64,000 bases of DNA from Elusimicrobiota bacterium (GTDB lineage Bacteria; Elusimicrobiota; Elusimicrobia; UBA1565; UBA9628), in NCBI GenBank assembly GCA_016218545.1, contig JACRDQ010000030.1, positions 62,001-126,000 on the forward strand, read 5' to 3'. The position numbers and the translations under genes were made by a program. Shown piece by piece: positions 52,276 to 62,289 of this stretch (the stretch's first letter is position 1; the number at the start of each line of letters is the position of its first letter). The notes beneath the pieces are model-generated. The model searched no databases. It was not told the DNA's origin and saw only the letters and a list, made by a program, of their open reading frames with translations.

Positions 52276-53325
52276 TCAGGCCCCGACTTCCTCCGGGCTG
52301 GGGGCCTTGTCTTCGAGACGCCGGACGCGCGCCAGCAGCTCGGGCAGGCGCTCGAGCGCCGCGTTCATCTTGTGGGTCTGCCGGGCCGGACGCGCGGGAG
52401 TGCCGAAGTAGGCGGTCCGGGGCTCGGTGTCCTTGGCCACGCCCGACATGCCCATGACGACCGTGCCTTTGGCGAGGAGGACATGGTCCCGGACGCTGAC
52501 CATGCCCGAGATCATGACCCCGTCCTCTACGACCACGGACCCGGCCAGGCCGGTGTTGCCCGCGATGTAGATATAGCGCCCGAGCCTGCAGTTGTGGCCG
52601 ATGTGGACTTGGTTGTCGAGCTTGGTGTGCTCGCCGATGGTCGTGCTCTCGATGGTGGCCCGGTCGATGGTGCAGCCGGAGCCCAGCTCCACGTGGTCGC
52701 CGATGACGACGTTGCCGATCTGCGGGATCTTGTGGCGGCCGCCGGGCTCGTCGTGGAAGCCGAAGCCGTCGGACCCGATGACCGTCCCGCCATGGACGAT
52801 GCCGTGCTTGCCGATCACGCAGTGGTGGCCGACCACGACGCACGGGAACAGCACGGTGTCGTCTCCGACCACGGCCGAGGGCTCGAGGACCACGCCGGGG
52901 TAGAGGACGCAGCGCTCGCCGACCACGGCGCCGGCCATCACCACGCTGCCCTGGAGCACGGACGCGCTCGCCGCGACCGTGGCGGAGGGGTCGACCTTGG
53001 CGTCCGAAGACACTCCGGCCGGGAACCTGGGGGCCCGGTCGAACTTCTTGAGCAGCGCGATGAGCGCCAGCCGCGTCCGCCCTTCGGGGGCGATGAGAGC
53101 GCGCGGGAAGAGGTCCGCCATGGCGGGAGTCGTGAGCACGACTCCGTGCTCGGCGGCTTTGGGATGCCGCTTGAGCACGGCCTGCGATTCGATGAAGTAG
53201 ACGAAGCCGTCTTCGAGGTCCTGGCCTTCTGAGAGCGCCGAGATGTCGCGGACGCCTTTGATCGCGTAATCCGGAGCGCCGTGGGCCTTCAGGCCGAGCG
53301 CTGCGGCGAGTTCCTGCAAGGTCAT
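52276..53325 (-). CDS. lpxD: UDP-3-O-acylglucosamine N-acyltransferase
   Basis: 349 residues. The N-terminal uridine-binding domain ([19 protein letters not shown]) leads to a left-handed beta-helix of hexapeptide repeats (about residues 100-300) with the LpxD motifs [40 protein letters not shown] and catalytic-type HIGHNCRLG. The C-terminal helix (about 318-345) is present. It adds the second acyl chain in lipid A synthesis, showing that the organism has lipopolysaccharide machinery. GAGGAGG precedes the start. The 239-base spacer to the divergent protease gene carries a possible minus-strand -10 (ATTCTA at 53391-53396). Confidence 0.95.
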   Translation of the reverse strand: MTLQELAAALGLKAHGAPDYAIKGVRDISALSEGQDLEDGFVYFIESQAVLKRHPKAAEHGVVLTTPAMADLFPRALIAPEGRTRLALIALLKKFDRAPRFPAGVSSDAKVDPSATVAASASVLQGSVVMAGAVVGERCVLYPGVVLEPSAVVGDDTVLFPCVVVGHHCVIGKHGIVHGGTVIGSDGFGFHDEPGGRHKIPQIGNVVIGDHVELGSGCTIDRATIESTTIGEHTKLDNQVHIGHNCRLGRYIYIAGNTGLAGSVVVEDGVMISGMVSVRDHVLLAKGTVVMGMSGVAKDTEPRTAYFGTPARPARQTHKMNAALERLPELLARVRRLEDKAPSPEEVGA

Positions 53326-53564
53326 GGCCGCCTCCTCATCGGGGGCTTCATGGTGCCAGTGGGCGCGCTATCGGCCAGCGATGCCCTATCATTCTACTGT
53401 TTATCGGCCGCTTGCGGAGGATATTCCATCCCGAGCGTCAGGCGGACTGCTTGACCGGCACGACCGAGCCCGCATGGCGCCCGTGGGCCCCTCAGCCCCG
53501 GCTCCTGGGTCTTTCGACACTGGTGGGCGGCGCCCGACTCAGCTACGCTTGAGAGGGACACCGG

Positions 53565-54653
53565 ATGACACGAACGCGCTCGATCCTGGCCACGCTTGCG
53601 TTGTGCGCCTCTCCGTTCCTGGCGGCGGCCGAGACGCCCTCGCTGGAAGCGTTGAGAGCGGATGGATCGTCGTCCTTCACCTTTGAACAGGCCCAGGCCC
53701 TCCCTTCCCCCGGCGGTCTCATCGGTCCCCGCTCTCATGACATGGCCGCAAGCGTTCTCGTCCGCCACACCACCATCTCGGACCTGGACGCGGGCGTCGC
53801 CCTGTTCGGGTACAAGGATTACCAACTCGGCGACGAATGGGGCAAGAAACCGGTCACCGCCGCCTCGATGGCTGGGGAGAGCCTGGTGTTCCAACGCGCC
53901 GCGAAGGCCACGGCGCGCTACGGTTCGGCGACGGCGTTCTATATCGGGTTTTTCAACGGGCATCACATGATGGCCACCAACCGCCACGTCATGAGCTCCA
54001 TGGGCTGCGGCGCAGCCGTCGAGTTCGTCCTTCTGGGGAAGAGGTTTGCTTGCGAAATGGTCTACGGCGAGTGGAGGGAGATCGACTTGGCGCTGTTCTC
54101 CATCCGCGTCCCTCCCGGCGACCAGGCAGCGCTGTCGGGGATCGGGCGGAATTTCGCTTTCGAGGCCGCCATCTACCCAGGCCAGGAGCTCCTGACGATC
54201 GGCTTCGGCGTCGCCAACAACCTGAGGGGAAGGATGATGGCCAACCAGGACTCCGACTGCAAGGTGTTCTCCGGAAGCAACGAGTTCCGCAAGATGGCCG
54301 ACCCCGACGAATTCAGTCCCGGCCCGGACAAGGTCTGGTCCTTCGCCAACGCCTGCGACATCTCCCACGGCGACTCGGGCTCGGCCTACGTCGACCGCCG
54401 GACGGGAGACGTCGTCGGAATCGTCTGGACCGGCCGGATCCCCAAGTCGCCGCAGGTGGCCAGTTCTCTGCATTTGGACGAGATGCTGCGCGCTCAAAGC
54501 CCGGAGATATGGACGGAGCTTTCCTATACCGTGCCGGCGGCAAGCATCCGCGACGGCTTGAAAGCCGCCTTGTCGGGCCCGCTGAGCGCCGACGCGGCGA
54601 CGACGATCTCGGCGATCCTTGGACCGTCGGCCGACGCGGTCGCCGCGCGCTGA
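53565..54653 (+). CDS. Secreted trypsin-like serine peptidase (S1 fold)
   Basis: 362 residues with a signal peptide (residues 1-22). Triad residues are His141 in MATNRHVMSS, Asp174 in EIDLALFSIR and Ser271 in SHGDSGSAYV. Cysteines at about 148, 163, 232 and 264 could form disulphides, as fits an extracytoplasmic site. GAGAGGG precedes the ATG. It is followed by a HEGAH protein gene; the two may belong to a peptidase cluster (52-56 kb). The substrate is unknown. Confidence 0.87.
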   Translation: MTRTRSILATLALCASPFLAAAETPSLEALRADGSSSFTFEQAQALPSPGGLIGPRSHDMAASVLVRHTTISDLDAGVALFGYKDYQLGDEWGKKPVTAASMAGESLVFQRAAKATARYGSATAFYIGFFNGHHMMATNRHVMSSMGCGAAVEFVLLGKRFACEMVYGEWREIDLALFSIRVPPGDQAALSGIGRNFAFEAAIYPGQELLTIGFGVANNLRGRMMANQDSDCKVFSGSNEFRKMADPDEFSPGPDKVWSFANACDISHGDSGSAYVDRRTGDVVGIVWTGRIPKSPQVASSLHLDEMLRAQSPEIWTELSYTVPAASIRDGLKAALSGPLSADAATTISAILGPSADAVAAR

Positions 54654-54716
54654 CCGGCTGAGGCCTCAGACCTCACGAGCTCGCCTCCCAAGACCCTGGC
54701 AGGCGGCAGGCTTTGC

Positions 54717-54725
54717 TGTTATACT
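54717..54725 (+). promoter_or_regulatory. Extended -10 element
   Basis: TGTTATACT (TG extension plus TATACT at 54720-54725), with CTGGCA at 54696-54701, 18 bases upstream of the -10. It supports a start for the next gene downstream of 54731, most likely the ATG at 54775. Confidence 0.4.
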
Positions 54726-54774
54726 GGACACCAGGAGCCGGCTTGAGTCCAAGGGGATCCTCGCGGCCAAGGAG

Positions 54775-55467
54775 ATGAAGGCGCCCTGCATCCTCATCCA
54801 GGAATCGTACTGGGCGGGTCTCAGCGAGACCGGCAGGGAGGCCTTGCTCGCGCACGAAGGAGCCCACCTCTTCGATTTCGACAAGATGCGGACCCTTCCC
54901 GATGACAAGAAGAACCTTTGGTTCAAGGTCATCACCCGCTACCTCAAGCTGGACCTGCACCCCGAGGTCAAGGCGGAGATAAGGTCGAACTACAGGGTCT
55001 ATCAGGATTACCTCAGGAAGAGGAAGTCGGAACCCCTGGCGCTGTTGATCAAGAGAAACCCCTCCGGCGACGAATATTTCGACCTGTTCCTGGAAGGCGT
55101 GGACAAGAGCGCGCCCGCGGGCGAACTGCTCGACATGTTCGCCGCGCAGGACAGGCGCAAGGAGTTGAGATTCCTGCGGCAGGAGCTCGACGACAGCTAT
55201 GAGTTCGGCCGCGTCATGGCCCTGCAGGGCGCGCTGTCCCCGTATCTCGCTCATTCCGAGCTCTACGCGCGGTACGAAGAGGCCAAGGTGCATCGGAAGC
55301 ACGGGCTCTCCTTCGAGGCTTGGGCCAAGGAGCTGAAGGTCGACTACCCGCCGGATTCGGACGGAGAGGTCGTCTACGGCTGCATCCTCAAGCAGATGCG
55401 CAAGCTATGGGACGCGGCCGGACAGCACGACCTGCTCGAGCTCTTCAGGAAAGAAGCCGGCTCGTAG
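54775..55467 (+). CDS. HExxH-containing metallopeptidase-like protein
   Basis: 230 residues if the ATG at 54775 is used. The frame is open back to 54619, but the promoter at 54717-54725 argues for the shorter form. The zinc motif is LLAHEGAHLFDFDKM (HEGAH). No third ligand is obvious, and there is no clear signal peptide in the short form. The rest is helical and charged (RSNYRVYQDYLRKRKSEPLA). I do not recognise the family. It lies after the S1-type peptidase and converges on the DUF922-like gene; the 180-base gap between them holds a GC-rich inverted repeat but no gene. Confidence 0.7.
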   Translation: MKAPCILIQESYWAGLSETGREALLAHEGAHLFDFDKMRTLPDDKKNLWFKVITRYLKLDLHPEVKAEIRSNYRVYQDYLRKRKSEPLALLIKRNPSGDEYFDLFLEGVDKSAPAGELLDMFAAQDRRKELRFLRQELDDSYEFGRVMALQGALSPYLAHSELYARYEEAKVHRKHGLSFEAWAKELKVDYPPDSDGEVVYGCILKQMRKLWDAAGQHDLLELFRKEAGS

Positions 55468-55649
55468 AGCGTCCGGATGCGTGGACGCCGCTGTCTTCGG
55501 GCGCGGCAAGCAGCGCAGCCACGCGATGGCGCGCTGCCTCCTCGGGGAGCGCAAGGACAAACCCTCCTGTCGCTGTGCGCGCCCGGCTCAAGGACTTCGG
55601 CTCCTAGGGCATCGTCGTGAACGAGTTCGCCGAGGACCTCTCTCGACAT

Positions 55650-56252
55650 TCACGGGAGAAACGCTCCCTGCGTGCGGCCATGGCCCGTGCGGATGTCGTC
55701 CTCCCGCAGCCTCGCGGTGGTCTCGCGGACGATGCTCCTGCACGCGGTCTTGGTCGAGGCGGCGAGCTCGCGGCAGGAGGCGGCCGGCGGAGCGTGCGTG
55801 ATGGTCCGCAGGACCGAGCGGGCCCCGTCGAGGGCGGTCTCGCCATGCCCGGCCTCGTGCACTCGCAGGGCGGCGCTGAACTTCTTCCAGCGTCGCTGAT
55901 GTCTCTTCGGAGCGTCCGCAGGGGGCGTCCACGAGGGATAGACCTGCCTGAGCGCGAGCGCGACCGAGGCGGAGGCCACGGAACAGCCGGCCGGACCCCT
56001 GGCATAGGAGAACTTCCATGTGATGCGGTACTCGGTGGCGGCGGCGTAGCGGCGGCCGTGCGGATGCTCGCGCGGGCCTGAGGCCGCGATCTGGCTGCGA
56101 AGGTCTTTGGTCGTGCGTCCGGTGACGGGATAAAAGACGACCTCTTGGCGGACGGCCAGGCCCGGTTCAAGCGTTTCCGGGGCGGGGGGCTCGGCCGCTG
56201 CCGCGAGCAGAGGACCGAAGAAGAGGACGATGGTCCAGCGGGCGGCGCGCAT
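55650..56252 (-). CDS. DUF922-like secreted metallopeptidase
   Basis: 200 residues from the ATG at 56252 (signal peptide MRAARWTIVLFFGPLLAAAA). The family pattern is TEYRITWKFSY, then a helix KRHQRRWKKFSAALRVHEAGHGETAL with zinc motif HEAGH, then CRSIV near the end. DUF922 proteins are predicted zinc-dependent proteases of the cell envelope with unknown substrates. It is divergent from the thioesterase gene. Confidence 0.82.
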   Translation of the reverse strand: MRAARWTIVLFFGPLLAAAAEPPAPETLEPGLAVRQEVVFYPVTGRTTKDLRSQIAASGPREHPHGRRYAAATEYRITWKFSYARGPAGCSVASASVALALRQVYPSWTPPADAPKRHQRRWKKFSAALRVHEAGHGETALDGARSVLRTITHAPPAASCRELAASTKTACRSIVRETTARLREDDIRTGHGRTQGAFLP

Positions 56253-56377
56253 ACTACGAGTATGGCCATCCGCGCTCAAGGCCGGCTTAGCGCGCCATTA
56301 GGTCGGGCTTAATAAGGAATACTCGTAGTGCCGTTGAGCCGGGCGGCCATCGAGCCCTTCCCGCCGGCCGACCCGTT

Positions 56378-56386
56378 TGCTAGAAT
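56378..56386 (+). promoter_or_regulatory. Extended -10 promoter of the thioesterase gene
   Basis: TGCTAGAAT, with TAGAAT at 56381-56386. The thioesterase ATG is only nine bases further on (56396), so the message would have a leader of about three bases or none. Confidence 0.45.
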
Positions 56387-56395
56387 CCGGACTCC

Positions 56396-56797
56396 ATGGA
56401 CGCTCCCCTGACGCCCAAGCCGGCCTCGGCCTCCAACACCCAGCTCGCGGACCTCATCCTGCCCACCCATGCCAACACCATGGGAACGGTCTTCGGGGGC
56501 AAGATCCTCGAGATGGTGGACAAGGCCGCGGGCGTATGCGCCATGCGCCATTCGGGCAAGCCCTGCGTGACCGTGGCCATGGACCGGGTCGAGTTCCTCG
56601 TCCCCATCAAGGTCGGCGACCTGCTGGTGGTCGAGGCCCGGCTCCTGCGGGCCGGGAGGACCTCCATGGAGATCGGCGTGGAGGTCTTCGCGGAGGACCT
56701 CAAGAGGTCCGAGCGCCGTCCTACGAACTCTTGCAAGGTCACCATGGTGGCGGTCGACGACCAGGGCCGGCCCTCCCCGGTCCCGCCCCTGGGCTAG
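56396..56797 (+). CDS. Acyl-CoA thioesterase (hotdog fold, YciA/BACH type)
   Basis: 133 residues. The family motifs are LPTHANTMGTVFGGKILEMV (N-x-MGxxFGG) and a central VTVAMDRVEFLVPIKVGDLL. The length is normal for a single hotdog domain. It hydrolyses acyl-CoA to free acid and CoA, which would drain or recycle acyl-CoA pools made by the surrounding pathway. It has its own promoter and lies nine bases before the class II aldolase-like gene. Confidence 0.92.
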   Translation: MDAPLTPKPASASNTQLADLILPTHANTMGTVFGGKILEMVDKAAGVCAMRHSGKPCVTVAMDRVEFLVPIKVGDLLVVEARLLRAGRTSMEIGVEVFAEDLKRSERRPTNSCKVTMVAVDDQGRPSPVPPLG

Positions 56798-56806
56798 GCG
56801 CCTCCC

Positions 56807-57469
56807 ATGCCCGGCCGGGACACTCGGAGATTCGCCAACCAGCACGAGGCTGCCCCCATCACCGTGGCTCCGGACACCCTGCGGCTCCTCAACAGCCGCA
56901 AGGAGAAGCTCCTCTCGATGCGGCTGCTCGGCACGCTGGAGACGGGGCCCTGGGCGGGCTACGATTACGGCAACCTGAGCCTCAGGCTCTCCCGCGAACC
57001 GTTGGAGCTCCTCATGTCGGGCAAGCAGACGTCGTGCAGGTTTCCCGCGTCCGCCGACGACTTCGCCCTGGTCCATGGATACCGGCCCGCGGACTTCACG
57101 GTCCTGTCGCGCGGACCCATCGAGCCTTCCTCGGAGACCCCCTTGCACTGGGCGGCCTGCGAGGCGGACCCCGCGGTCGGGGCGGTCGTGCACGGCCACA
57201 TCGTGGAGGACCACCCCTTGGCGCCGGTCTTCCTGGAATATCTCCGCGAGCGCCGGCCGGCCAGCACCGAGCTCAAGAGCAAGTCCAGAGAAGGAGCCGA
57301 GGAGATCGGGCGCATCGTGCGCCAGCGGGGTCCGGGCGTCATCCTGATGCCGCGCCATGACGGAGGGTTCGGCGTGTTCTCGACCGGAGCCTCGCTCGAT
57401 GAGGCCGTCGAGGGCGTCCTGCGCTTCCACGAGGATCTGGAGTCCTTCGCGAGGGCCCGCCTCCCGTAG
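56807..57469 (+). CDS. Class II aldolase/adducin-like protein
   Basis: 220 residues. The pattern [10 protein letters not shown] (N-terminal Gly-Asn), HGHIVED (metal-binding His-x-His) and [20 protein letters not shown] (late His region) matches the class II aldolase/adducin fold used by fuculose-phosphate aldolase-type enzymes. The typical second-substrate residues are not all clear, so the sugar-phosphate substrate is unknown. It forms a two-gene unit with the thioesterase. Confidence 0.8.
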   Translation: MPGRDTRRFANQHEAAPITVAPDTLRLLNSRKEKLLSMRLLGTLETGPWAGYDYGNLSLRLSREPLELLMSGKQTSCRFPASADDFALVHGYRPADFTVLSRGPIEPSSETPLHWAACEADPAVGAVVHGHIVEDHPLAPVFLEYLRERRPASTELKSKSREGAEEIGRIVRQRGPGVILMPRHDGGFGVFSTGASLDEAVEGVLRFHEDLESFARARLP

Positions 57470-57529
57470 CGGCCGGGCTCAGCCGGGCCGACGCGCCTGC
57501 CGGAGGTCATCGGTTGGGGATTCCAGGCA

Positions 57530-57538
57530 TGCTACAAT
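57530..57538 (+). promoter_or_regulatory. Extended -10 promoter of icmF
   Basis: TGCTACAAT, with TACAAT at 57533-57538, 13 bases before the icmF ATG at 57552. The predicted leader is about seven bases. Confidence 0.45.
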
Positions 57539-57551
57539 AAGCTCCGGAACT

Positions 57552-60500
57552 ATGGCCAAGACCCCGAAGACCGTCTCTCCAGGCACCCTTCCCCGGACCG
57601 GCAACCCCGTGCGCATCGTGACGGCCGGCAGCCTCTTCGACGGCCACGACGCCTCCATCAACGTGATGCGGCGCGTCATGCTCGCGGCCGGGGCCGAGGT
57701 CATCCACCTGGGGCACAACCGCTCCGTGCGCGAGGTCGTGGACTGCGCCGTGCAGGAGGACTGCCGCGGCATCGCGGTCACCTCCTACCAGGGCGGGCAC
57801 ATGGAATACTTCACGTACATGCTCGAGCTCTTGAAAGAGCGCGGCTGCGGCCACATCAAGGTCTTCGGAGGGGGGGGAGGGGTGATCCTGCCTGCGGAGA
57901 TCAAGGCGCTGCACCGGGCCGGTGTCGCGCGCATCTACTCGCCTGACGACGGCCGGGCCATGGGCTTGGACGGCATGATCTCGGACGTGCTCCGGACCTG
58001 CGCCAAGACGGCGCGCGGCCCGCGCAAGGCAGACCCTGCCAAGGCGCTCGAAAGGGATTTCGGAGCCATCGCCAGACTCATCACGGAAGCGGAGAACGGC
58101 TCTCGGACGGCAGGGCTTCCGGCGCGAGCGAAGCTTGCGCCGGTGCTGGGCGTCACGGGCACCGGGGGCTCGGGCAAGTCCTCGCTCATCGACGAGCTGC
58201 TCCGCCGCTTCCTGCACGATTTCCCGGACCGCTCCGTGGCGATCATCGCCGCGGACCCCTCCAAGCGCAAGACCGGAGGCGCGCTCCTTGGCGACCGCAT
58301 CCGCATGAACGCCATCGACTCGCCCCGGGTCTACATGCGCTCCATGGCCGCGCGCGGGCCGGGAGGGGGGCTTCCGTCCTCCATCGACGCTGTCCTGGGC
58401 ATCCTCAAGGCCGCGGGTTTCGACCTCATCGTGCTGGAGACCCCGGGCATCGGCCAGTCCGACACCGGCATCGTGGACCACTGCGACCTCGCGCTCTACG
58501 TGATGACGCCCGAGTTCGGGGCGCCCACCCAGCTCGAGAAGATCGGCATGCTGGACTACGCGGACCTCGTGGCCATCAATAAGTTCGACAAGCGGGGAGC
58601 CGAGGACGCATTGCGCGCGGTCCGCAAGGTGTACGCCTTCAGCCGCCGCAAGGAGTCCCTCGCCCCGGCGGACGCGCCCGTGTTCGGGGCCAGGGCTTCC
58701 CAGTACGGCGACCCCGGCGTGGACCGCCTCTACCGCGCTCTCCTCGAGCGTCTGGCGCCCAAGGCCGGCTGGGACTTGAAGCCCTCGGCTGCCACGAGCG
58801 CCGGGGCGCAGGAGCACGCGGCCATCATCCCGACCGGAAGGATCGGCTACCTCGCGGAGATCGGCAAGACGGTGCGCGACTACAACCGCTGGGCCGCGGA
58901 GCAGGCGGGCGTCGCTCGCCGGGTCCAGGCCTTGCGCGAGGCCGCCCGAGCGCTGGGGGAGGGCGGCAAGGGGAGCGGGGAGACCCTGGCCGAGCTCAAG
59001 GCCGCGCAGGCGGAGTACGCTTCCAAGCTCGACCCGGCGAACCTCGAGCGGCTCGAAGGCTGGGAGAAGAAGGCGGCCTCCTACCGGGCCGACGAGTTCG
59101 TCTACCATGTCCGGGGCGCGGAGGTCAGGGTCAAGACCGGCTCGGAGTCCCTCTCCGGCCTGCGCGTGCCCAAGGTGGCCCTGCCCACGCACAAGGACTG
59201 GGGAGACCTGCTCTTCTGGATGCTCAAGGAGAACCTGCCCGGCGAGTTCCCCTATGCCGCCGGGGTCTTCCCGTTCCGGCGCGAGGGCGAGGACCCCACG
59301 CGCATGTTCGCGGGCGAAGGGGGACCTGAGCGCACGAATCGCAGGTTCCACTATCTCTCCAAGGGCATGCCCGCGGTGAGGCTCTCCACCGCCTTCGACG
59401 CGGTCACCCTCTACGGCGCGGACCCTGACCCGCGGCCCGACATCTACGGCAAGGTGGGCAACTCCGGGGTCTCGATCTGCTGCCTTGACGACGCCAAGAA
59501 GCTCTACTCCGGGTTCAACCTGGCCGATCCCAAGACCTCGGTCTCCATGACCATCAACGGCCCGGCTCCAGTCATGGCCGCCTTCTTCATGAACGCGGCC
59601 ATCGACCAGCAGTGCGAGCTCCAACTCAAGGCCGAGGGCCGTTCGGCGGAGGTGCGCCGGAAGATCGCGAGGTTCTTCAAGAGCAAGGGCGCCAAGCCCC
59701 CCGCTTATCAGGGGAAGCTCCCTGAGGGCCATGACGGGCTGGGGTTGCTGCTCCTGGGCGCCACGGGCGCGGACTTCCTCGACCGCGTGACCTACGAGCG
59801 CATCAAGGCGGACACCATCTGCCGGGTCCGGGGCACGGTGCAGGCCGACATCCTCAAGGAGGACCAGGCGCAGAACACCTGCATCTACGCCATCGACTTC
59901 GCGCTCAAGCTCATGGGCGACGTGCAGGAGTACTTCATCCGGCACAAGGTGAGGAACTTCTACTCGGTCTCCATCTCCGGCTACCACATCGCCGAGGCCG
60001 GAGCCAACCCCATCACCCAGCTGGCCCTGACCCTGGCCAACGGCTTCACCTACGTGGAGCACTATCTCTCCAGGGGCATGGCCGTCGACGCGTTCGCGCC
60101 CAACCTGTCCTTCTTCTTCTCGAGCAGCATGGACCCCGAGGCCTCGGTCATCGGCCGGGTGGGCCGGCTGATCTGGGCCAAGGCCATGAAGCTGCGCTAC
60201 GGGGCCCACTCCCAATCCCAGCGCTTGAAGTACCATTGCCAGACCTCGGGCAGGTCCCTGCACAGCCAGGAGATCGAGTTCAACGACGTGCGCACCACCT
60301 TGCAGGCCCTGACCGCCTCCTACGACAACTGCAACTCCCTGCACACCAACGCCTACGACGAGGCCATCACCACCCCGACCGAGGAGTCCGCGCGCCGCGC
60401 CCTGGCCATCCAGCTCATCATCAACCGCGAGTTCGGCGTGTCCAAGAACCAGAACCCCATGCAGGGCTCCTTCATCATCTCGGAGCTCACCGACCTCGTG

Positions 60501-60929
60501 GAGGAGGCCGTGCTGGCCGAGTTCGACGCCCTGAGCCACCGCGGCGGGGTGCTGGGCGCCATGGAGACCGCATACCAGAGGGGCAAGATCCAGGACGAGT
60601 CCCTCCTCTACGAGACCTTGAAGCACACGGGCAAACTCCCCATCATGGGGGTCAACACCTTCCTCTCCGCCTGCGGCTCGCCCACGGTGACGCCCAGGAG
60701 CGTCACGCGCGCCTCTAAGACCGAGATGCGCTACCAGATCGCCATGCTCAAGAGCCTCCACTTAAGCCGCCAAGAGACCGCGCCCGCGGCCCTCGAGGGA
60801 CTGCGGGCCGCGGCCCTGGGCAACGCCAATGTCTTCGAGGCGCTGATGGAGGCGGCCAAGAGCTGCTCCCTGGGCCAGATCACCCGGGCCCTCTACGAGG
60901 CCGGCGGGCAGTACCGCCGCAGCCTGTGA
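57552..60929 (+). CDS. icmF: Fused B12-dependent acyl-CoA mutase (isobutyryl-CoA mutase IcmF type)
   Basis: 1125 residues in the IcmF order. The N-terminal B12 domain has the base-off ligand His32 in [14 protein letters not shown] and IHLGHNRSV. The G-protein chaperone domain follows, with P-loop GTGGSGKS (203-210), ETPGIGQSD and NKFD. The substrate-binding TIM barrel is C-terminal: [72 protein letters not shown]. It interconverts isobutyryl-CoA and n-butyryl-CoA, or a related acyl-CoA. The exact substrate depends on active-site residues that need alignment. The meaB gene downstream supplies a second, stand-alone G-protein. Confidence 0.95.
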   Translation: MAKTPKTVSPGTLPRTGNPVRIVTAGSLFDGHDASINVMRRVMLAAGAEVIHLGHNRSVREVVDCAVQEDCRGIAVTSYQGGHMEYFTYMLELLKERGCGHIKVFGGGGGVILPAEIKALHRAGVARIYSPDDGRAMGLDGMISDVLRTCAKTARGPRKADPAKALERDFGAIARLITEAENGSRTAGLPARAKLAPVLGVTGTGGSGKSSLIDELLRRFLHDFPDRSVAIIAADPSKRKTGGALLGDRIRMNAIDSPRVYMRSMAARGPGGGLPSSIDAVLGILKAAGFDLIVLETPGIGQSDTGIVDHCDLALYVMTPEFGAPTQLEKIGMLDYADLVAINKFDKRGAEDALRAVRKVYAFSRRKESLAPADAPVFGARASQYGDPGVDRLYRALLERLAPKAGWDLKPSAATSAGAQEHAAIIPTGRIGYLAEIGKTVRDYNRWAAEQAGVARRVQALREAARALGEGGKGSGETLAELKAAQAEYASKLDPANLERLEGWEKKAASYRADEFVYHVRGAEVRVKTGSESLSGLRVPKVALPTHKDWGDLLFWMLKENLPGEFPYAAGVFPFRREGEDPTRMFAGEGGPERTNRRFHYLSKGMPAVRLSTAFDAVTLYGADPDPRPDIYGKVGNSGVSICCLDDAKKLYSGFNLADPKTSVSMTINGPAPVMAAFFMNAAIDQQCELQLKAEGRSAEVRRKIARFFKSKGAKPPAYQGKLPEGHDGLGLLLLGATGADFLDRVTYERIKADTICRVRGTVQADILKEDQAQNTCIYAIDFALKLMGDVQEYFIRHKVRNFYSVSISGYHIAEAGANPITQLALTLANGFTYVEHYLSRGMAVDAFAPNLSFFFSSSMDPEASVIGRVGRLIWAKAMKLRYGAHSQSQRLKYHCQTSGRSLHSQEIEFNDVRTTLQALTASYDNCNSLHTNAYDEAITTPTEESARRALAIQLIINREFGVSKNQNPMQGSFIISELTDLVEEAVLAEFDALSHRGGVLGAMETAYQRGKIQDESLLYETLKHTGKLPIMGVNTFLSACGSPTVTPRSVTRASKTEMRYQIAMLKSLHLSRQETAPAALEGLRAAALGNANVFEALMEAAKSCSLGQITRALYEAGGQYRRSL

Positions 60930-60974
60930 GGATACCGGCTCGTTTAAATGTCTCTTATTTCTTCGCTCCTCTCC

Positions 60975-61003
60975 TTGCGTTTTGTCGGCCGCGGGGCTAC
61001 ACT
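60975..61003 (+). promoter_or_regulatory. Promoter of the histidine kinase gene
   Basis: TTGCGT (60975-60980) and TACACT (60998-61003) are separated by 17 bases, 17 bases before the ATG at 61021. This supports 61021 over an upstream in-frame ATG at 60982. Confidence 0.5.
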
Positions 61004-61020
61004 TTGAGCAAGGGTCAGAC

Positions 61021-62274
61021 ATGAAGGTCTTGCGACTCGACGACAAGGCCGCCCTGGTCAGCCTGAGGGGCGTCATCTTCGTCTTCCTCGGCTTCTATAC
61101 TCTTTACGGACCCGCGGTCCAGGCCGATGCGTCCTGGTCGGCGTTCGCGGCCGCGGGACTCCAGCTCCTGAGCATCCTCGCCCTCCTGCCCTTGCCGCGG
61201 GACCTCCTCCGGGATGGCCGGGTCCAAGGCGCCGTCTTCCTGGCGGACGTGGCCTTCATCTCCTGGGCCATCCACTTGAGCGGCGCCTCGGGCGGCGACC
61301 TCTACCTGCTCTACTTCATCGTGATCCTGCTTTCCGTCATGCAGAAGGAGGCCGGCGCGAGCTTCGGCGTGGGAGCTGTCGCTGCCGCGGCCTATGCCTT
61401 CCTGTGGAGGGCCAATCATCCTGGCGAGGCTTGGCTGGACGTATCGGTGGCCCTTCGATTCCCCTTCTTCTTCATCGTGGCATTTTTCAGCGCCTTCTTC
61501 GCCGGCCAGCATCGCGATCGGGAGGCGCGCCTGCGCAAGACCGAGCAAGGCTTGGCCGAGGCCCAGCGCCTCTCCGTGGTGGGCAGGCTCGCGGGCGGCC
61601 TTGCCCACGAGTTCAACAGCCTCCTCACCGTGGTGCTGGGCCACTGCGAGTTCCTGCTCCAGAGCATGGACCGGGGGGATCGGAGGAGGGAGGAGGTCGA
61701 GTCCATCCTGGCGGCCGCAAACCGCATGGCCGCCATCACCAGGCAGTTCCTGGCCTTCAGCCAGCGCCATCTGTCGAGACCCGAGCCCATGGACCTCAAC
61801 GGGTTCCTCACGGACCGTCGCAAGCCCATCGAGGACCTGCTCGGTTCCACGATCCGCGTGGAGTGGGCGCTCTCTCCTCGGCTCGACCGCGTCATGTTCG
61901 ACCCCGAGTTCATGCAGCAGATCATCCACAGTCTCGCGGCGAACGCCCGGGACGCCATGCCCGGGGGAGGCGCCTTGCGGCTGACGACCTCCCAGGTCTC
62001 CTCGCATGAAGACCTCTCGGACCTGGCGCCCAGGCGCGAGGGGTTCGTGAGGCTCTGCGTCGAGGACACGGGCTGCGGCATGGACCCGGAGGTCCTGCCC
62101 CACGTCTTCGAGCCATTTTTCACGACCAAGGGACCGGCCAAGGCCTCGGGGCTCGGGCTTTCGAGCGTCTACGGCATGGTCAAGAAGGCCGGAGGCGCGA
62201 TCGCGGTGGAAAGCCAGCCCGGCCTGGGCACCATCATCAGGCTCTACTTCCCCGCGGTCCGGGCTCCCGCTTGA
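61021..62274 (+). CDS. Membrane histidine kinase (NtrB/PAS-less type)
   Basis: 417 residues. Five or six hydrophobic helices (residues 12-162) form a membrane sensor with little periplasmic loop. The transmitter follows: His196 in AGGLAHEFNSLLTVVLGH, N-box SLAANARDAMPGGG, G1 EDTGCGMDPEV, FEPFFTTKGP and G2 GLGLSSVYGMVKK. This FEPFFTTK pattern is typical of NtrB-like kinases. No response regulator lies next to it, so it is an orphan here. It sits between icmF and meaB, and might regulate them or hgcA, which is inference only. Confidence 0.92.
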   Translation: MKVLRLDDKAALVSLRGVIFVFLGFYTLYGPAVQADASWSAFAAAGLQLLSILALLPLPRDLLRDGRVQGAVFLADVAFISWAIHLSGASGGDLYLLYFIVILLSVMQKEAGASFGVGAVAAAAYAFLWRANHPGEAWLDVSVALRFPFFFIVAFFSAFFAGQHRDREARLRKTEQGLAEAQRLSVVGRLAGGLAHEFNSLLTVVLGHCEFLLQSMDRGDRRREEVESILAAANRMAAITRQFLAFSQRHLSRPEPMDLNGFLTDRRKPIEDLLGSTIRVEWALSPRLDRVMFDPEFMQQIIHSLAANARDAMPGGGALRLTTSQVSSHEDLSDLAPRREGFVRLCVEDTGCGMDPEVLPHVFEPFFTTKGPAKASGLGLSSVYGMVKKAGGAIAVESQPGLGTIIRLYFPAVRAPA

Positions 62275-62289
62275 CTGTCCCGTCGCTTG

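Noticed and set aside
55500..55540. GC-rich inverted repeat GCAGCGC/GCGCTGC as a terminator or RNA gene
   Set aside because: It has a long loop, no T-run, and no tRNA-like cloverleaf can be drawn around it.
57507..60761. A 1084-codon open frame on the minus strand across icmF
   Set aside because: It is antisense to a clear IcmF and has low-complexity His/Gly/Leu/Val-rich composition, as expected from GC-rich codon-position bias.
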